Assembly (NCBI GenBank): GCA_028691595.1
Contig: JAQUZA010000085.1
Coordinates: 1-10,589 of the forward strand
DNA length: 10,589 nucleotides
Reading direction: 5' to 3'
From: Candidatus Rifleibacteriota bacterium
GTDB taxonomy: Bacteria > Muiribacteriota > Ozemobacteria > Ozemobacterales > Ozemobacteraceae
Part shown: piece by piece, positions 1 through 7,481 of the stretch
Numbering within the stretch: the first letter of the stretch is position 1
Layout: each line of letters opens with the position of its first letter
Position numbers and translations under genes: made by a program
Notes under the pieces: model-generated
What the model saw: only the letters and a program-made list of their open reading frames with translations
Told to the model about the DNA's origin: nothing
The model's database searches: none

Positions 1-296
1 CAGACCAGACTGCCAAGATAACCGGCACTGATGACGATAAAGCGTATGCCTCCCGCTGTCCAGCAGACACCGCCAAGATTGGCATTAACCTCGATTCTCA
101 CGATGCTGCCACCGGTTAGAACTGCTGCCAGACCATGTGAGAGTTCATGAAAAAATACCGTCAGGTATTTGATAGGTAATACCAGCATCGAGTCCCAGAA
201 ATACAGAGCCACAAGAAACATCACCAGGGGCAACGCCATCCCTGGCGAATTTGCAGCTGGTTTGTCAGGCATACTCAATTCATTGATAGTGCTCAA
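1..296 (-). CDS. M50B-like zinc metallopeptidase, N-terminal part (cut by window edge)
   Basis: Translating the minus strand downstream of the giant gene gives an open frame that runs off the window at base 1, so about 98 N-terminal residues are visible. A hydrophobic helix (about residues 20-42) is followed by HELSH at residues 50-54 (bases 135-149), the HExxH zinc site, and then by 'LAAVLTGG' and 'SAGYLGS'. This order matches the M50B-like peptidase family, integral membrane zinc proteases of the site-2-protease type. The substrate is unknown and the third zinc ligand lies outside the window. I chose TTG at 296 because AAGGGG (310-305) sits 8 nt before it. The in-frame ATG at 272 has no convincing ribosome binding site, but remains possible and would shorten the protein by 8 residues. 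The gene starts 12 bases after the giant gene's stop codon, which suggests coupling in one operon. Family call is confident; the start is less so. Confidence 0.83.
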   Translation of the reverse strand, partial: MSTINELSMPDKPAANSPGMALPLVMFLVALYFWDSMLVLPIKYLTVFFHELSHGLAAVLTGGSIVRIEVNANLGGVCWTAGGIRFIVISAGYLGSLV

Positions 297-304
297 GGTA
301 ATCG

Positions 305-310
305 CCCCTT
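305..310 (-). promoter_or_regulatory. Ribosome binding site of the M50B-like gene, overlapping the upstream stop codon
   Basis: The minus strand reads AAGGGG from 310 to 305. Its first two bases are the last two of the giant gene's TAA (311-309). It lies 8 nt before TTG at 296. This layout favours termination-reinitiation coupling between the two genes and supports the TTG start over the ATG at 272. Confidence 0.5.
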
Positions 311-2579
311 ATTTTGCGTCTGCAGGTTTGTAAGTGAAGAATCTGAACAGCAGATAGAGTGACAGGGTCGCCGAAAAGCCCAGCTGAACAAAGTGATCTG
401 CCTGATATAGTTTGAGATAAACCGCGACAGCCAGAATTATGCCTTGAATGGTTGTGATCAGGAACCAGGTGTACTTTCTGTCTGAGTTGAACATCTTTAT
501 GAGGCCGGTCGCTGCAATGATACCAACGAGAATCATTATCAGCTGAAACAGGAACCCTCTACCCTTTCTGGGGTTGATCAGCATGCCTTCTATGTAAGGA
601 GCTTTTCCCGTCGGCTCAATTTGCAGCATCGAGAACGAAATCGGCCAGTTGGTTGTCGGTATTTTGAATTTTACCGGCAACAAACCGGTTTGCCCGAATA
701 CCTTTTCGCTTTGTCTTGACTGATATTGAATTTGCGACTTTGATTGAATTTTTTGCAGTTTCTGCATGTTTGAGAATGAATTCAACGAAGAAAAATACGA
801 AGTGTTGTCGAGAAATCTTGTTTCAACCTGTTTCTGTCTTCTGTCTACGTTGCCTTTTTCTCGCATCAATTCATAGCCTTCCGGCAGATAGACGATCCAG
901 CTTAGTTCACTGATTGGCAGATGTGCAGATGGCAGTTCCATATAAGTCTGGTTGAATGCTGCAAGTTGAGTTCCAAGTTTGATCGCGTATACGATTTCAA
1001 CCGGGAAGGGCTTGGACTCGCCTCTTTCGACCGCTGATCTGACTATAGGGATATTGTATACCCCATGTTCAGCGTCAAAGCCGGTTCTTACAGAGAGTCC
1101 GGCTGCCTGGGTGCTCCAGAGCTCAGTTGTAGCGCTGCCAACCTGCGGAAGTCTGACTTTGAGAAATTGTTCTGAGTTATTTCTGACCTCATAAACCACT
1201 CTGGTAAGCAGGTAGCCTTCTTCGTTCAGCAAGGTCATCGCTTCTGCCCTGTCGATGACAGCGGTCTGCTGTTCTATATCTTCAGGGCGCGATATTGAGA
1301 GAGCAATACTGTTGGGGTGTTTGAGAAATTTGAAGGCGTAGGGAGTTTTTTCGGGGCGCTCACGGCTCCAGTCTTTGAGAAATTCAGCGGCAACTATTGG
1401 TGTATAACCCTGCGGGGCACCGCTGACTGATATTTCAAGGGCCTGGATGCAGCCAATGCCAAGTATTCCCCATGATTGCTCTACTTCGAGTGGAACAATC
1501 TCAGGAATCAGGTAATTCTCGTCTTTAAGATTCTGAATGTCTTCTTCAAATTCGATCGTCAGCTCGGTGCTGCCGCGAATTTTTGATTTGAAGACTACCT
1601 CGAGTCTACGGCTGGCTTCATCGAGTTTCCAGTCTTCAATAAGTTTGTTTTCGACCTTCAATACTCTGATTTTTTCAGGAATCTGAAAGCTGACGCTGGC
1701 AATACCGTTTCCACCCATGATTTTGAGGTCAAAGGTATTTATGCCACTGACAAAACCTTCTTTGAAGTGGAGAAGATTCTGCTGGCGCACGGTAATTCTT
1801 GTTTTTTCTTCAATGATTACCGGTTCTTCTTCAAGAGTTTCTGACGCATCGACAGACTTTTCTTCTTCGGGCTTAGCAACAGCCAGATTGCGATATAGTT
1901 CAAAGTTCACACCTTCAGTTGGTGGCAATATGGCCTTAAATATGGTTTTTTCAGAGGTTTTTTCGCTGCTGCGCAACACACCCGGGTCTATCCAGGCTTC
2001 ACAATCCTTTTCGTTGACCGTAATCTGCAGGGTAGATATGCAGACAGGAATCATCTTCAGGTAGAAACGACTTGAATGTTTATATTCGCTCGAAGACATG
2101 GGAATAAAAAATTCAACCGTTACCATAGCTGGTCCTGACGCATTTGTCATAAAACCATAGGCGGTTTCGCCACGGTTTTCGATGAGAGTCATGGCAAGAG
2201 GCTCATCGTTGAGGGAGGCCGAAGAGGGAATTGCATCTGTGGACAACAGACCAATCTTTTTCCAGACAGGGTTGAAGAGGTTGAGCTTGAATTCAGCTTT
2301 GAATCTGACTCCCCGTTCTTCGACAGTTCCGTGGTATTTTACACCATCAAAACTGTATTCTGCGGGTGAAAAGACCTCTGGAAGCACTCTTGGTTCGATG
2401 GCTTTGAGAAAATTATAATCAGCTTCGGGAATTATGATTGCCCGATCACCAGAGGGAAGAACCTTGGCGAGATCCTGGAAGGGTGCCATGACTCTTATTT
2501 CGCGGAAAGTGGCAGAAAAGGCCGGCAGACTGGACAACAGCAGGGTAGCAGTCAGCAGAATGGCCAGGATTCCGATGTT
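309..2579 (-). repeat. Protein-level repeat unit B of the giant gene
   Basis: Codons about 1087 to the end form the second copy. It begins with its own signal-peptide-like helix ending 'SLPAFSA', as if two separately exported proteins had been fused. It lacks the prepilin module; between the 'YLPEGYEL' and 'LLPVKFKI' landmarks it has only a Gln/Ser/Lys-rich linker of about 50 residues. It ends with three hydrophobic helices (about 1761-1778, 1790-1808, 1816-1834), like unit A. Boundaries are approximate. Confidence 0.7.
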
Positions 2580-5500
2580 GGCCCGGCCTGAATTTGGCGG
2601 ATTATCATCCGGGTGCAGATTTATTTCTGGTGCCTTGCTGTCGGTATATTCTGGAAGTTTTACAAAGCTCAACAGCCAGAATGCTTTCCAGATAAAGGCT
2701 CCGGCAATGGCCAGCCAGAAACCGGCATTGGCTGCATCGCCAATACTTTTTAATCTAAGGTCAATGACCGAAAGCAGCAACAGAATAAGTGCTGCAAGCC
2801 CAATTTTGCCAGGTACCTGCATAAATGCTCCGGCCACAAAATAAAGCCCGGCAAACAGTGCCAGAACAAAGGCAATTATTTCGCCAGAGCTCAGCACTGA
2901 TGTCCAGAGGTAACTGAGTTTAACGCCGGGGCAGGTGGCGTTAGCCAGCAAAGCTCCATCAGAGGCTATTTCAGCCATTACCAGGTCACGTTCGAGAGTA
3001 TAAAAGTTTTTGGTCATGACAAACTTTGTTTTGATTGGCAGCATGCCACGGGTTTTGGCAGCTCCGAACCCGGGGCTCCTGGGGGCAGGGCCCGAGGCAG
3101 CCATATCCTGTTCGTCAGCCATTTGAACAGAGGCTGAGGTAAAGCTTTTCGACTTTCTCGCAGCTACACTTTCCTGTTTGAAGCTTTCGTTCTCTGATGC
3201 GCGCTGCATCTGAGGCGCAAGCTGGTCGGTCTCGTAAGAACCATGCAGTTGGCAATAAATAGTGCCGCCCTCGGCCAGATTGCCGTTAGAAAGGTAGCGA
3301 CAGTCTTTTTCAGGGAGGGCGGGGCGGCTTTTGAGATATCTTTTGCTCAGTAGACTGTCGATGTCGAGAGAGGTCATCAACCCATCGGAGTTATCCATAT
3401 TATACATTTCAACGGCCCCGGTAAGAACGCGTTGGTTAGCGTAGCAGGCCTTGTCTCTGGCCTGCTCTCTGGCTTTTCTGAAGTTCGGCACTGCCAGTGC
3501 AGCCAGAACGCCGATTATCATGACAACAATCATCAGTTCGATAAGTCTGAAGCCCTGGCCACCAAAAATGAAGCCGAAGACCGTGCAGATTGCGCTCCAG
3601 AGCCATGATAGAATTGCAAACAGCAGCTTTTTGGAAACAATGGCGAGAATGACAATTGCCAGAAAGCCAAAGGCAAAAAGAGTGTCAGGGCTTTTGACCA
3701 GTGCCCAGGCTGCCCTCAACAGGTGCATGAAGCCGCGGAAAAAGAAGGGGTCTTTGCGGATCTGGGGATCTTTCACCGTTCCGGAAAAGTTGTAAAGATA
3801 GTAGTCTTCAGGGGCATACAGATACCAGGAAAATCTGGAAACCGGTATGTCGACCATTGGCGTGGCGAATGCCAGATCACCTTTCCAGCGAATTTCATCG
3901 ACAGGTTCTTTAATCAGAATCTGCAGATTCATTTCGACAGGCTCACCTACAGTCTGGCTCATTTCGAGAGGAATCTGGACTATGCCATGGACTTTGCTGT
4001 TAACCGGCTTGACCGGCACGCCACTGCGGAAGGTTGAAATTACCTCTGAGCCTGAGGCAAGCTGTAACTGCAGGTATTGCTTGTTATTGTTGCGAATGTT
4101 CATCGATACAAGAGTGTTGCTCGACTTGTTGGTGGTGAAGGTTGTTTTAACGTCCATGCTGTCGGCGACAACAGTCTGCTGCGGAACATCGAGATAACGT
4201 TTTATTGCCAGGCTGATATTAGCCGGGCTGACGTTCTGCCGCCATGCCAGCAGCAGAGGCCGGGTTGCCCTGTCTTTGAGGGGTAGGGGAATTTCGAGCG
4301 GGTCAAGCGGGTAGACCCCCTTTTTCAGAGGGTTTGAGTCGATATTGCCTGGCTGCACCTCAACCGAAGTAAGTGCTTCAACCGCAATGGCACCCAGTTC
4401 GCGCTCAACGCCGATGGGGCTGACTTCGGGAAGGTTGATGAGGGTGCTGGTCAAATCGATCGGCGCTTCGTAAGAAATTTCTATCTGGCAGACATCTTCG
4501 CGCCCGGGCGAAAATTCAACCCGCAGCCGTTTTTGATTGCCTTCGCGCAGCATTTTCTGGGTCTGGGGGCGGTCGGCATTAACTGCCACGATTTCAACAT
4601 CGTCAGGCACATTGAACGAAAAGTTGGCCACCGGAGCTTTGCTTATCATGTAATCAAAGGTTTTGTGAACATAAACCGATGTTTCGCCGAGGCTGACGAG
4701 AGTGTGAGACCGGGCGTAAACAAGCGGCTTTATAACCGGTCGGGGTGCCTCTACTGCAGCGGCAGGAATCTCGGCGGTAGTTGAGCTTGCTGTGAGCGAA
4801 TCGGGTTGAGTGCTGTCAATTTTCGGGTCTTCTTTGGCGGCCTGACGTGAAAATTTGCGCCGCCATTTGAGGCTGACCTCACTGTTGGCACCAAGCCAGC
4901 CAAAAAATTCGCAGCCGTTGCTGCCAGATTTTTCGGCGACATTGAAATCTTTAAAAGTGGTGCTGTCTACTGAAAGAATGAACTCAGATGCACTGAGCTG
5001 CAGAAAAGCCAGAGGGATGCGAGGAATGTTGAATTGAAGTGTAAAAAGGTCATCGATGTTCTGAATCGGTACCACAAAAGAGACTTTGCAGATATGACTG
5101 CCCTTGCCTGCAACCGGCAAAGAAAACATTGCGTCTTTCCAGTTGTTCTGACTGAGGGTATCATTGGCCGACCCGAAAGAATTGTATACGTTCTGCAGAA
5201 GATTCTGCCGGCTCATTTTGCCAAACTGAACCTGGCGGGCCTGGCCGGCAAACCAGCTGGTTTTGAGGGTGGTCGGGCGCTCGTTGAGGGTGACCGATTC
5301 TACGGCAAGGCTGCCCCAGAACATCGGTATTTCGTGCCAGCTGTCGGTGAAGGTATCTATTTTGAAACTGGCTTCAATGTAGGCAAAATTCTCTTCAAGA
5401 CGACCAGAGAATCTGGCTGAGTTAACCTGATAAAGAAGTGGCGGGGCGGCTGCAACCGGTTTGGAAGCTGAGGCAAGCCAGGCTTCTTTGGCCTTTTTCA

Positions 5501-5837
5501 TGGCTTCATATTCTTCGAGGGGAAGAATGAAATATTTGCCGACATCCTGCTGCAGAACCTTGTGCAGGTCTTCGTATGGCACCAGCGATTTGATGGTGCT
5601 GATTGTCTGCGGGGTTTCCGGGGCAGTGGGCTTATCGAAAGCGGGATTATGCGAAGAGTTAATTATCTCAATACTGTCGATACCCGGCGAGTTGACCTGC
5701 TGAACATCCAGCTGTTGAACATTTGACAGGTTGTTGCTCGAAAAGCTCTGCTGGATTTGAATTTTTCTTTCGGCACCAGCTGCAAAACAGCATGATATGA
5801 CAAGACAAAAAGAGAGCAGCAAAAACCGCAATTTCAT
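309..5837 (-). CDS. Giant duplicated exported membrane protein with an embedded type IV prepilin-like module
   Basis: This 1842-residue protein belongs to no family I recognise. Numbering is from ATG 5837, chosen over the in-frame TTG at 5849 because a G-run (5847-5842) precedes it and because it begins directly with a signal peptide. Residues 1-22 form that signal; 'VISC' within it could also be read as a lipobox. Residues about 81-686 and 1111-1666 are two diverged copies of a beta-rich exported region, each starting with a 'LHKVLQQ/LAKVLPSG' and 'ILPLEEY/IIPEADY' segment. Copy 1 is followed by hydrophobic stretches at 719-734 and 738-759, then a prepilin signature at 762-786 (G762, F763, E767, a hydrophobic helix, VPNF) and a small domain with Cys798, Cys846 and Cys862. 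A Ser/Gln-rich linker, 'RGMLPIKTKF' near 931 and three membrane helices (985-1006, 1010-1027, 1038-1059) follow. A signal-like helix (1087-1108) opens copy 2, which ends with 'TGLLPVKFKI' near 1717 and three more helices. Function unknown; probably an envelope or type IV pilus/type II secretion-related surface protein. Confidence 0.9.
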   Translation of the reverse strand: MKLRFLLLSFCLVISCCFAAGAERKIQIQQSFSSNNLSNVQQLDVQQVNSPGIDSIEIINSSHNPAFDKPTAPETPQTISTIKSLVPYEDLHKVLQQDVGKYFILPLEEYEAMKKAKEAWLASASKPVAAAPPLLYQVNSARFSGRLEENFAYIEASFKIDTFTDSWHEIPMFWGSLAVESVTLNERPTTLKTSWFAGQARQVQFGKMSRQNLLQNVYNSFGSANDTLSQNNWKDAMFSLPVAGKGSHICKVSFVVPIQNIDDLFTLQFNIPRIPLAFLQLSASEFILSVDSTTFKDFNVAEKSGSNGCEFFGWLGANSEVSLKWRRKFSRQAAKEDPKIDSTQPDSLTASSTTAEIPAAAVEAPRPVIKPLVYARSHTLVSLGETSVYVHKTFDYMISKAPVANFSFNVPDDVEIVAVNADRPQTQKMLREGNQKRLRVEFSPGREDVCQIEISYEAPIDLTSTLINLPEVSPIGVERELGAIAVEALTSVEVQPGNIDSNPLKKGVYPLDPLEIPLPLKDRATRPLLLAWRQNVSPANISLAIKRYLDVPQQTVVADSMDVKTTFTTNKSSNTLVSMNIRNNNKQYLQLQLASGSEVISTFRSGVPVKPVNSKVHGIVQIPLEMSQTVGEPVEMNLQILIKEPVDEIRWKGDLAFATPMVDIPVSRFSWYLYAPEDYYLYNFSGTVKDPQIRKDPFFFRGFMHLLRAAWALVKSPDTLFAFGFLAIVILAIVSKKLLFAILSWLWSAICTVFGFIFGGQGFRLIELMIVVMIIGVLAALAVPNFRKAREQARDKACYANQRVLTGAVEMYNMDNSDGLMTSLDIDSLLSKRYLKSRPALPEKDCRYLSNGNLAEGGTIYCQLHGSYETDQLAPQMQRASENESFKQESVAARKSKSFTSASVQMADEQDMAASGPAPRSPGFGAAKTRGMLPIKTKFVMTKNFYTLERDLVMAEIASDGALLANATCPGVKLSYLWTSVLSSGEIIAFVLALFAGLYFVAGAFMQVPGKIGLAALILLLLSVIDLRLKSIGDAANAGFWLAIAGAFIWKAFWLLSFVKLPEYTDSKAPEINLHPDDNPPNSGRANIGILAILLTATLLLSSLPAFSATFREIRVMAPFQDLAKVLPSGDRAIIIPEADYNFLKAIEPRVLPEVFSPAEYSFDGVKYHGTVEERGVRFKAEFKLNLFNPVWKKIGLLSTDAIPSSASLNDEPLAMTLIENRGETAYGFMTNASGPAMVTVEFFIPMSSSEYKHSSRFYLKMIPVCISTLQITVNEKDCEAWIDPGVLRSSEKTSEKTIFKAILPPTEGVNFELYRNLAVAKPEEEKSVDASETLEEEPVIIEEKTRITVRQQNLLHFKEGFVSGINTFDLKIMGGNGIASVSFQIPEKIRVLKVENKLIEDWKLDEASRRLEVVFKSKIRGSTELTIEFEEDIQNLKDENYLIPEIVPLEVEQSWGILGIGCIQALEISVSGAPQGYTPIVAAEFLKDWSRERPEKTPYAFKFLKHPNSIALSISRPEDIEQQTAVIDRAEAMTLLNEEGYLLTRVVYEVRNNSEQFLKVRLPQVGSATTELWSTQAAGLSVRTGFDAEHGVYNIPIVRSAVERGESKPFPVEIVYAIKLGTQLAAFNQTYMELPSAHLPISELSWIVYLPEGYELMREKGNVDRRQKQVETRFLDNTSYFSSLNSFSNMQKLQKIQSKSQIQYQSRQSEKVFGQTGLLPVKFKIPTTNWPISFSMLQIEPTGKAPYIEGMLINPRKGRGFLFQLIMILVGIIAATGLIKMFNSDRKYTWFLITTIQGIILAVAVYLKLYQADHFVQLGFSATLSLYLLFRFFTYKPADAK
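2658..5597 (-). repeat. Protein-level repeat unit A of the giant gene
   Basis: Codons about 81-1060 form the first copy of the internal duplication: the beta-rich exported region, the inserted prepilin module, the 'LPIKTKF' segment and three membrane helices. It aligns by eye with unit B at several landmarks in the same order: the opening 'LHKVLQQ' block, 'FSGRLEENFAYIEASFKI' against 'YHGTVEERGVRFKAEFKL', 'FSWYLYAPEDYYL' against 'LSWIVYLPEGYEL', and LPIK against LPVK. The copies are well diverged, so the duplication is old. Boundaries are approximate. Confidence 0.7.
3240..3554 (-). other. Embedded type IV prepilin/pseudopilin-like domain
   Basis: Within the giant protein, residues 762-866 begin with GFRLIELMIVVMIIG and continue as a hydrophobic helix ending in VPNF. 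This is the N-terminal cleavage/methylation signature of type IV pilins and type II secretion pseudopilins: Gly at -1, Phe at +1 and Glu at +5 are all present. A charged stretch (RKAREQARDK) and a compact domain with three Cys and a 'YCQLHG' end follow. Normally this signature sits within the first few dozen residues of a protein, but here about 760 residues precede it. Whether prepilin peptidase can cut it is unknown. Confidence 0.85.
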
Positions 5838-5841
5838 ATTT

Positions 5842-5847
5842 CCCCCC
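5842..5847 (-). promoter_or_regulatory. Ribosome binding site supporting the giant gene's ATG start
   Basis: The minus strand reads GGGGGG then AAAT before ATG 5837-5835, so a purine-rich GGGG core lies about 4-6 nt from the ATG. The longer frame would start with TTG at 5849, directly on this G-run and with no site of its own. The ATG also places the signal peptide at the exact N-terminus. Confidence 0.45.
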
Positions 5848-5878
5848 AAATAGCCGTCTGGCTGAATCGTCAGAATTC

Positions 5879-5907
5879 AGTGTACAGCAAAAGGGGAGGG
5901 GGTTCAA
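5879..5907 (-). promoter_or_regulatory. Candidate sigma70-like promoter for the giant gene
   Basis: The minus strand shows TTGAAC (5907-5902), a 17-nt C-rich spacer, and TACACT (5884-5879). Each box matches 4 of 6 consensus bases and the spacing is optimal. Transcription would start near 5872, about 35 nt before the ATG. A 6-bp inverted repeat, CTGAAT-N7-ATTCAG (5862-5880), overlaps the -10 box and start region and could be an operator or a small 5' hairpin. The assignment rests on sequence match alone. Confidence 0.35.
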
Positions 5908-5922
5908 TAAAAAACAGGAGCC

Positions 5923-6753
5923 CTAATAATTACGGTCGAGTGCCATATCGTTTTCTGAAGGTATATAAACCGGATCGATTATCAGACGATTCTTGCGCTT
6001 GTGAATCTCTGAATCATAATGCTTCTTGACGGTTTTCCAGTCTGAAAAAGACAAAAGGTCGCGAAGTAGATTCAGCACTCGGCGATGGTCATAAAGATTA
6101 AAGACCGGAAACTCGACGGTTAGAAGATCGATTGGTGCCGAGCACTCACGGAATCTTCTTCCCCAGCTGTCACGAAAGTGACCCTGTGAATCGCAGCAAT
6201 TCAACATGATAATTTTATAAGAATTGGCAGGGAAAACAGTTGCATCGAGATCTTCAGAGGTTGCCCTGACAATTCGATACGGCGTGACGTGGCGATCTTC
6301 GATCAGGTCTCCATTACCGCATCTGAATATGTCATTCATGGAAGAAAAGGCCATGCCGCCGCCATAACGTGCGTGCCCTGAATAAATAACCACATCGATA
6401 CTGGCATCTTCGAGAGCTTTTTTGAAGATGCTTTTCGGATCCTGGTTTATTTGCGTAATCATGCCGATTTCAATCTGAATCGGCTTGCCACGATAATAGA
6501 GTCGCTTGCCATTCAGCGTTTCGAAGGCGGGAAATGAACCCATGATGGTGTCGCGGGGGTGATCCCAGCCCCAGAATACCGCGATACGAAGTTTGCCGTC
6601 GGCAAACATGGCATCGTAGTTTGGCTGACCTCTGGCAACGACATCTTTAGCGGCTCTTTCAACACCCCGCCTGACGGCGGCACCATTGAGAACCACGGCA
6701 ACCAGAGTTAAAAAGATAAAGCCGGTTAAGGCGATCAGGTTTTTTTTGCGCAT
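5923..6753 (-). CDS. Membrane-anchored protein of unknown function, possible clan CD (caspase/gingipain-like) peptidase fold
   Basis: I do not recognise this 276-residue protein. Residues 1-6 are basic and about 6-24 form a hydrophobic signal anchor, so the rest is probably periplasmic or extracytoplasmic. Predicted strand-like segments include 'KLRIAVFWGW' (about 54-62), then 'IDVVIYSGHARYGGG' with His127 and 'YKIIMLNCCDSQGHF' with Cys186-Cys187. A hydrophobic strand ending in Ser-Gly-His, then about 60 residues later a hydrophobic strand ending in Cys, is the layout of the His/Cys dyad in clan CD peptidases. This is inference from pattern and no family is claimed. ATG 6753 is preferred over GTG 6762 because GAAGAAG (6768-6762) lies 8 nt before the ATG, whereas the GTG overlaps that site. 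It follows the sirohaem protein gene by 35 bp, probably in one transcript. Confidence 0.8.
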   Translation of the reverse strand: MRKKNLIALTGFIFLTLVAVVLNGAAVRRGVERAAKDVVARGQPNYDAMFADGKLRIAVFWGWDHPRDTIMGSFPAFETLNGKRLYYRGKPIQIEIGMITQINQDPKSIFKKALEDASIDVVIYSGHARYGGGMAFSSMNDIFRCGNGDLIEDRHVTPYRIVRATSEDLDATVFPANSYKIIMLNCCDSQGHFRDSWGRRFRECSAPIDLLTVEFPVFNLYDHRRVLNLLRDLLSFSDWKTVKKHYDSEIHKRKNRLIIDPVYIPSENDMALDRNY

Positions 6754-6761
6754 AACAACCA

Positions 6762-6768
6762 CTTCTTC
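6762..6768 (-). promoter_or_regulatory. Ribosome binding site deciding the start at 6753
   Basis: GAAGAAG on the minus strand ends 8 nt before ATG 6753. The in-frame GTG at 6762 shares its first base with this site and so cannot use it, which favours the ATG. Confidence 0.5.
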
Positions 6769-6788
6769 GGCAGAAAAAACCTTTTGGC

Positions 6789-7463
6789 TTAGGGTTTGTT
6801 ATAATCGGCAAAAGCCTTTTTGAATTCTTCGATTCCGCCCATGCGCTCGATCATCAGCCCGAAGCGCTGGTGGGGTCTGGCATTATTGCGATAAAAACTG
6901 ACCAGTCTGTCGATAAGGGCCAGGGCTTGCTCGTCATCAAGCTCAGAAGCAAATTCGCTGGCCAGTCTGGGCATTGCCCCACCATTTCCGCCGACAAAAA
7001 GCTTCCAGCCTTTGCTGAAGCCCGCCAGACCAATATCCTTGATGCAGGTTTCGGCGCACTGGTTTGGGCAACCGCTGACCCCCATTTTGAGTTTTCCGGG
7101 CAGCTCAAGGCCATGATAAAGACTGTCGAGCTTGAAACCCATGCCCAGGCTGTCGCGAATGCCACGTTTGCAAAAACTGGTTCCGGGGCAGGCCTTGACG
7201 CTGCGAACACAAAGACCGACGGCTGCGCCTTTGTCCATGCCCAGGTCGCGCCAGACGTTGTCGAGGTCTTCTTCTTTCAGGCCAACCAGGGCAATTCGTT
7301 GAGCACTGGTGATTTTTATGGCCGCCGCCTGGTATTTTTCAGCTGCATCTGCCAGTTTGCGTAATGTTTCGGGGGTGGTTACCCCGCACGGAATATGTGG
7401 CGCGACCGCATAAGTCTGTTTGTCGCGCTGAATTATGGCACCGGATTCCCCATCTTTTAGCAT
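6789..7463 (-). CDS. Small sirohaem/[4Fe-4S] nitrite/sulfite reductase-domain protein
   Basis: This 224-residue protein has a ferredoxin-like half domain of the nitrite/sulfite reductase type (about 15-75, with 'YAVAPHIPCGVTT' and 'KITSAQRIALVG'). A sirohaem-iron-sulfur domain follows. The cluster ligands are visible as Cys92-x5-Cys98 ('ACPGTSFC') and Cys132-x3-Cys136 ('GCPNQC'), the canonical arrangement that bridges a [4Fe-4S] cluster to sirohaem. 'GGNGGAMPRLA' near 158-168 resembles the C-terminal region of NirB. Assimilatory nitrite and sulfite reductases are two to four times longer, with duplicated halves or extra flavin domains, so this is a minimal one-unit form. It is probably cytoplasmic; the substrate (nitrite, sulfite or other) and electron donor cannot be read. 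ATG 7463 has AAGGAG (7475-7470) 6 nt upstream. It begins 18 bp after the aldehyde dehydrogenase stop, consistent with co-transcription. Confidence 0.88.
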   Translation of the reverse strand: MLKDGESGAIIQRDKQTYAVAPHIPCGVTTPETLRKLADAAEKYQAAAIKITSAQRIALVGLKEEDLDNVWRDLGMDKGAAVGLCVRSVKACPGTSFCKRGIRDSLGMGFKLDSLYHGLELPGKLKMGVSGCPNQCAETCIKDIGLAGFSKGWKLFVGGNGGAMPRLASEFASELDDEQALALIDRLVSFYRNNARPHQRFGLMIERMGGIEEFKKAFADYNKP

Positions 7464-7481
7464 TAATGGCTCCTTAGAATG

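Noticed and set aside
5034..5420. Plus-strand open frame of 128 codons opposite the giant gene
   Set aside because: Antisense shadow; the minus-strand frame is continuous, has a signal peptide and aligns with its own second half.
5668..5907. Minus-strand open frame across the start of the giant gene
   Set aside because: It overlaps the giant's signal peptide in another frame, runs through the candidate promoter and has no domain features.
5908..5935. Possible terminator after the clan CD-like gene (AGGGCTCCT followed by six T)
   Set aside because: Only a 3-bp stem can form, so the T-run alone does not support a terminator.
6754..6788. Possible terminator between the sirohaem protein and the clan CD-like protein (CCAAAAGG followed by a T-run)
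   Set aside because: The stem is only 2-4 bp, too weak to call; the 35-bp gap fits an operon.
6870..7364. Plus-strand open frame of 164 codons opposite the sirohaem protein gene
   Set aside because: It lies wholly antisense to a gene with clear cluster-binding motifs, has no recognisable domain, and is explained as a shadow of that gene's codon pattern.
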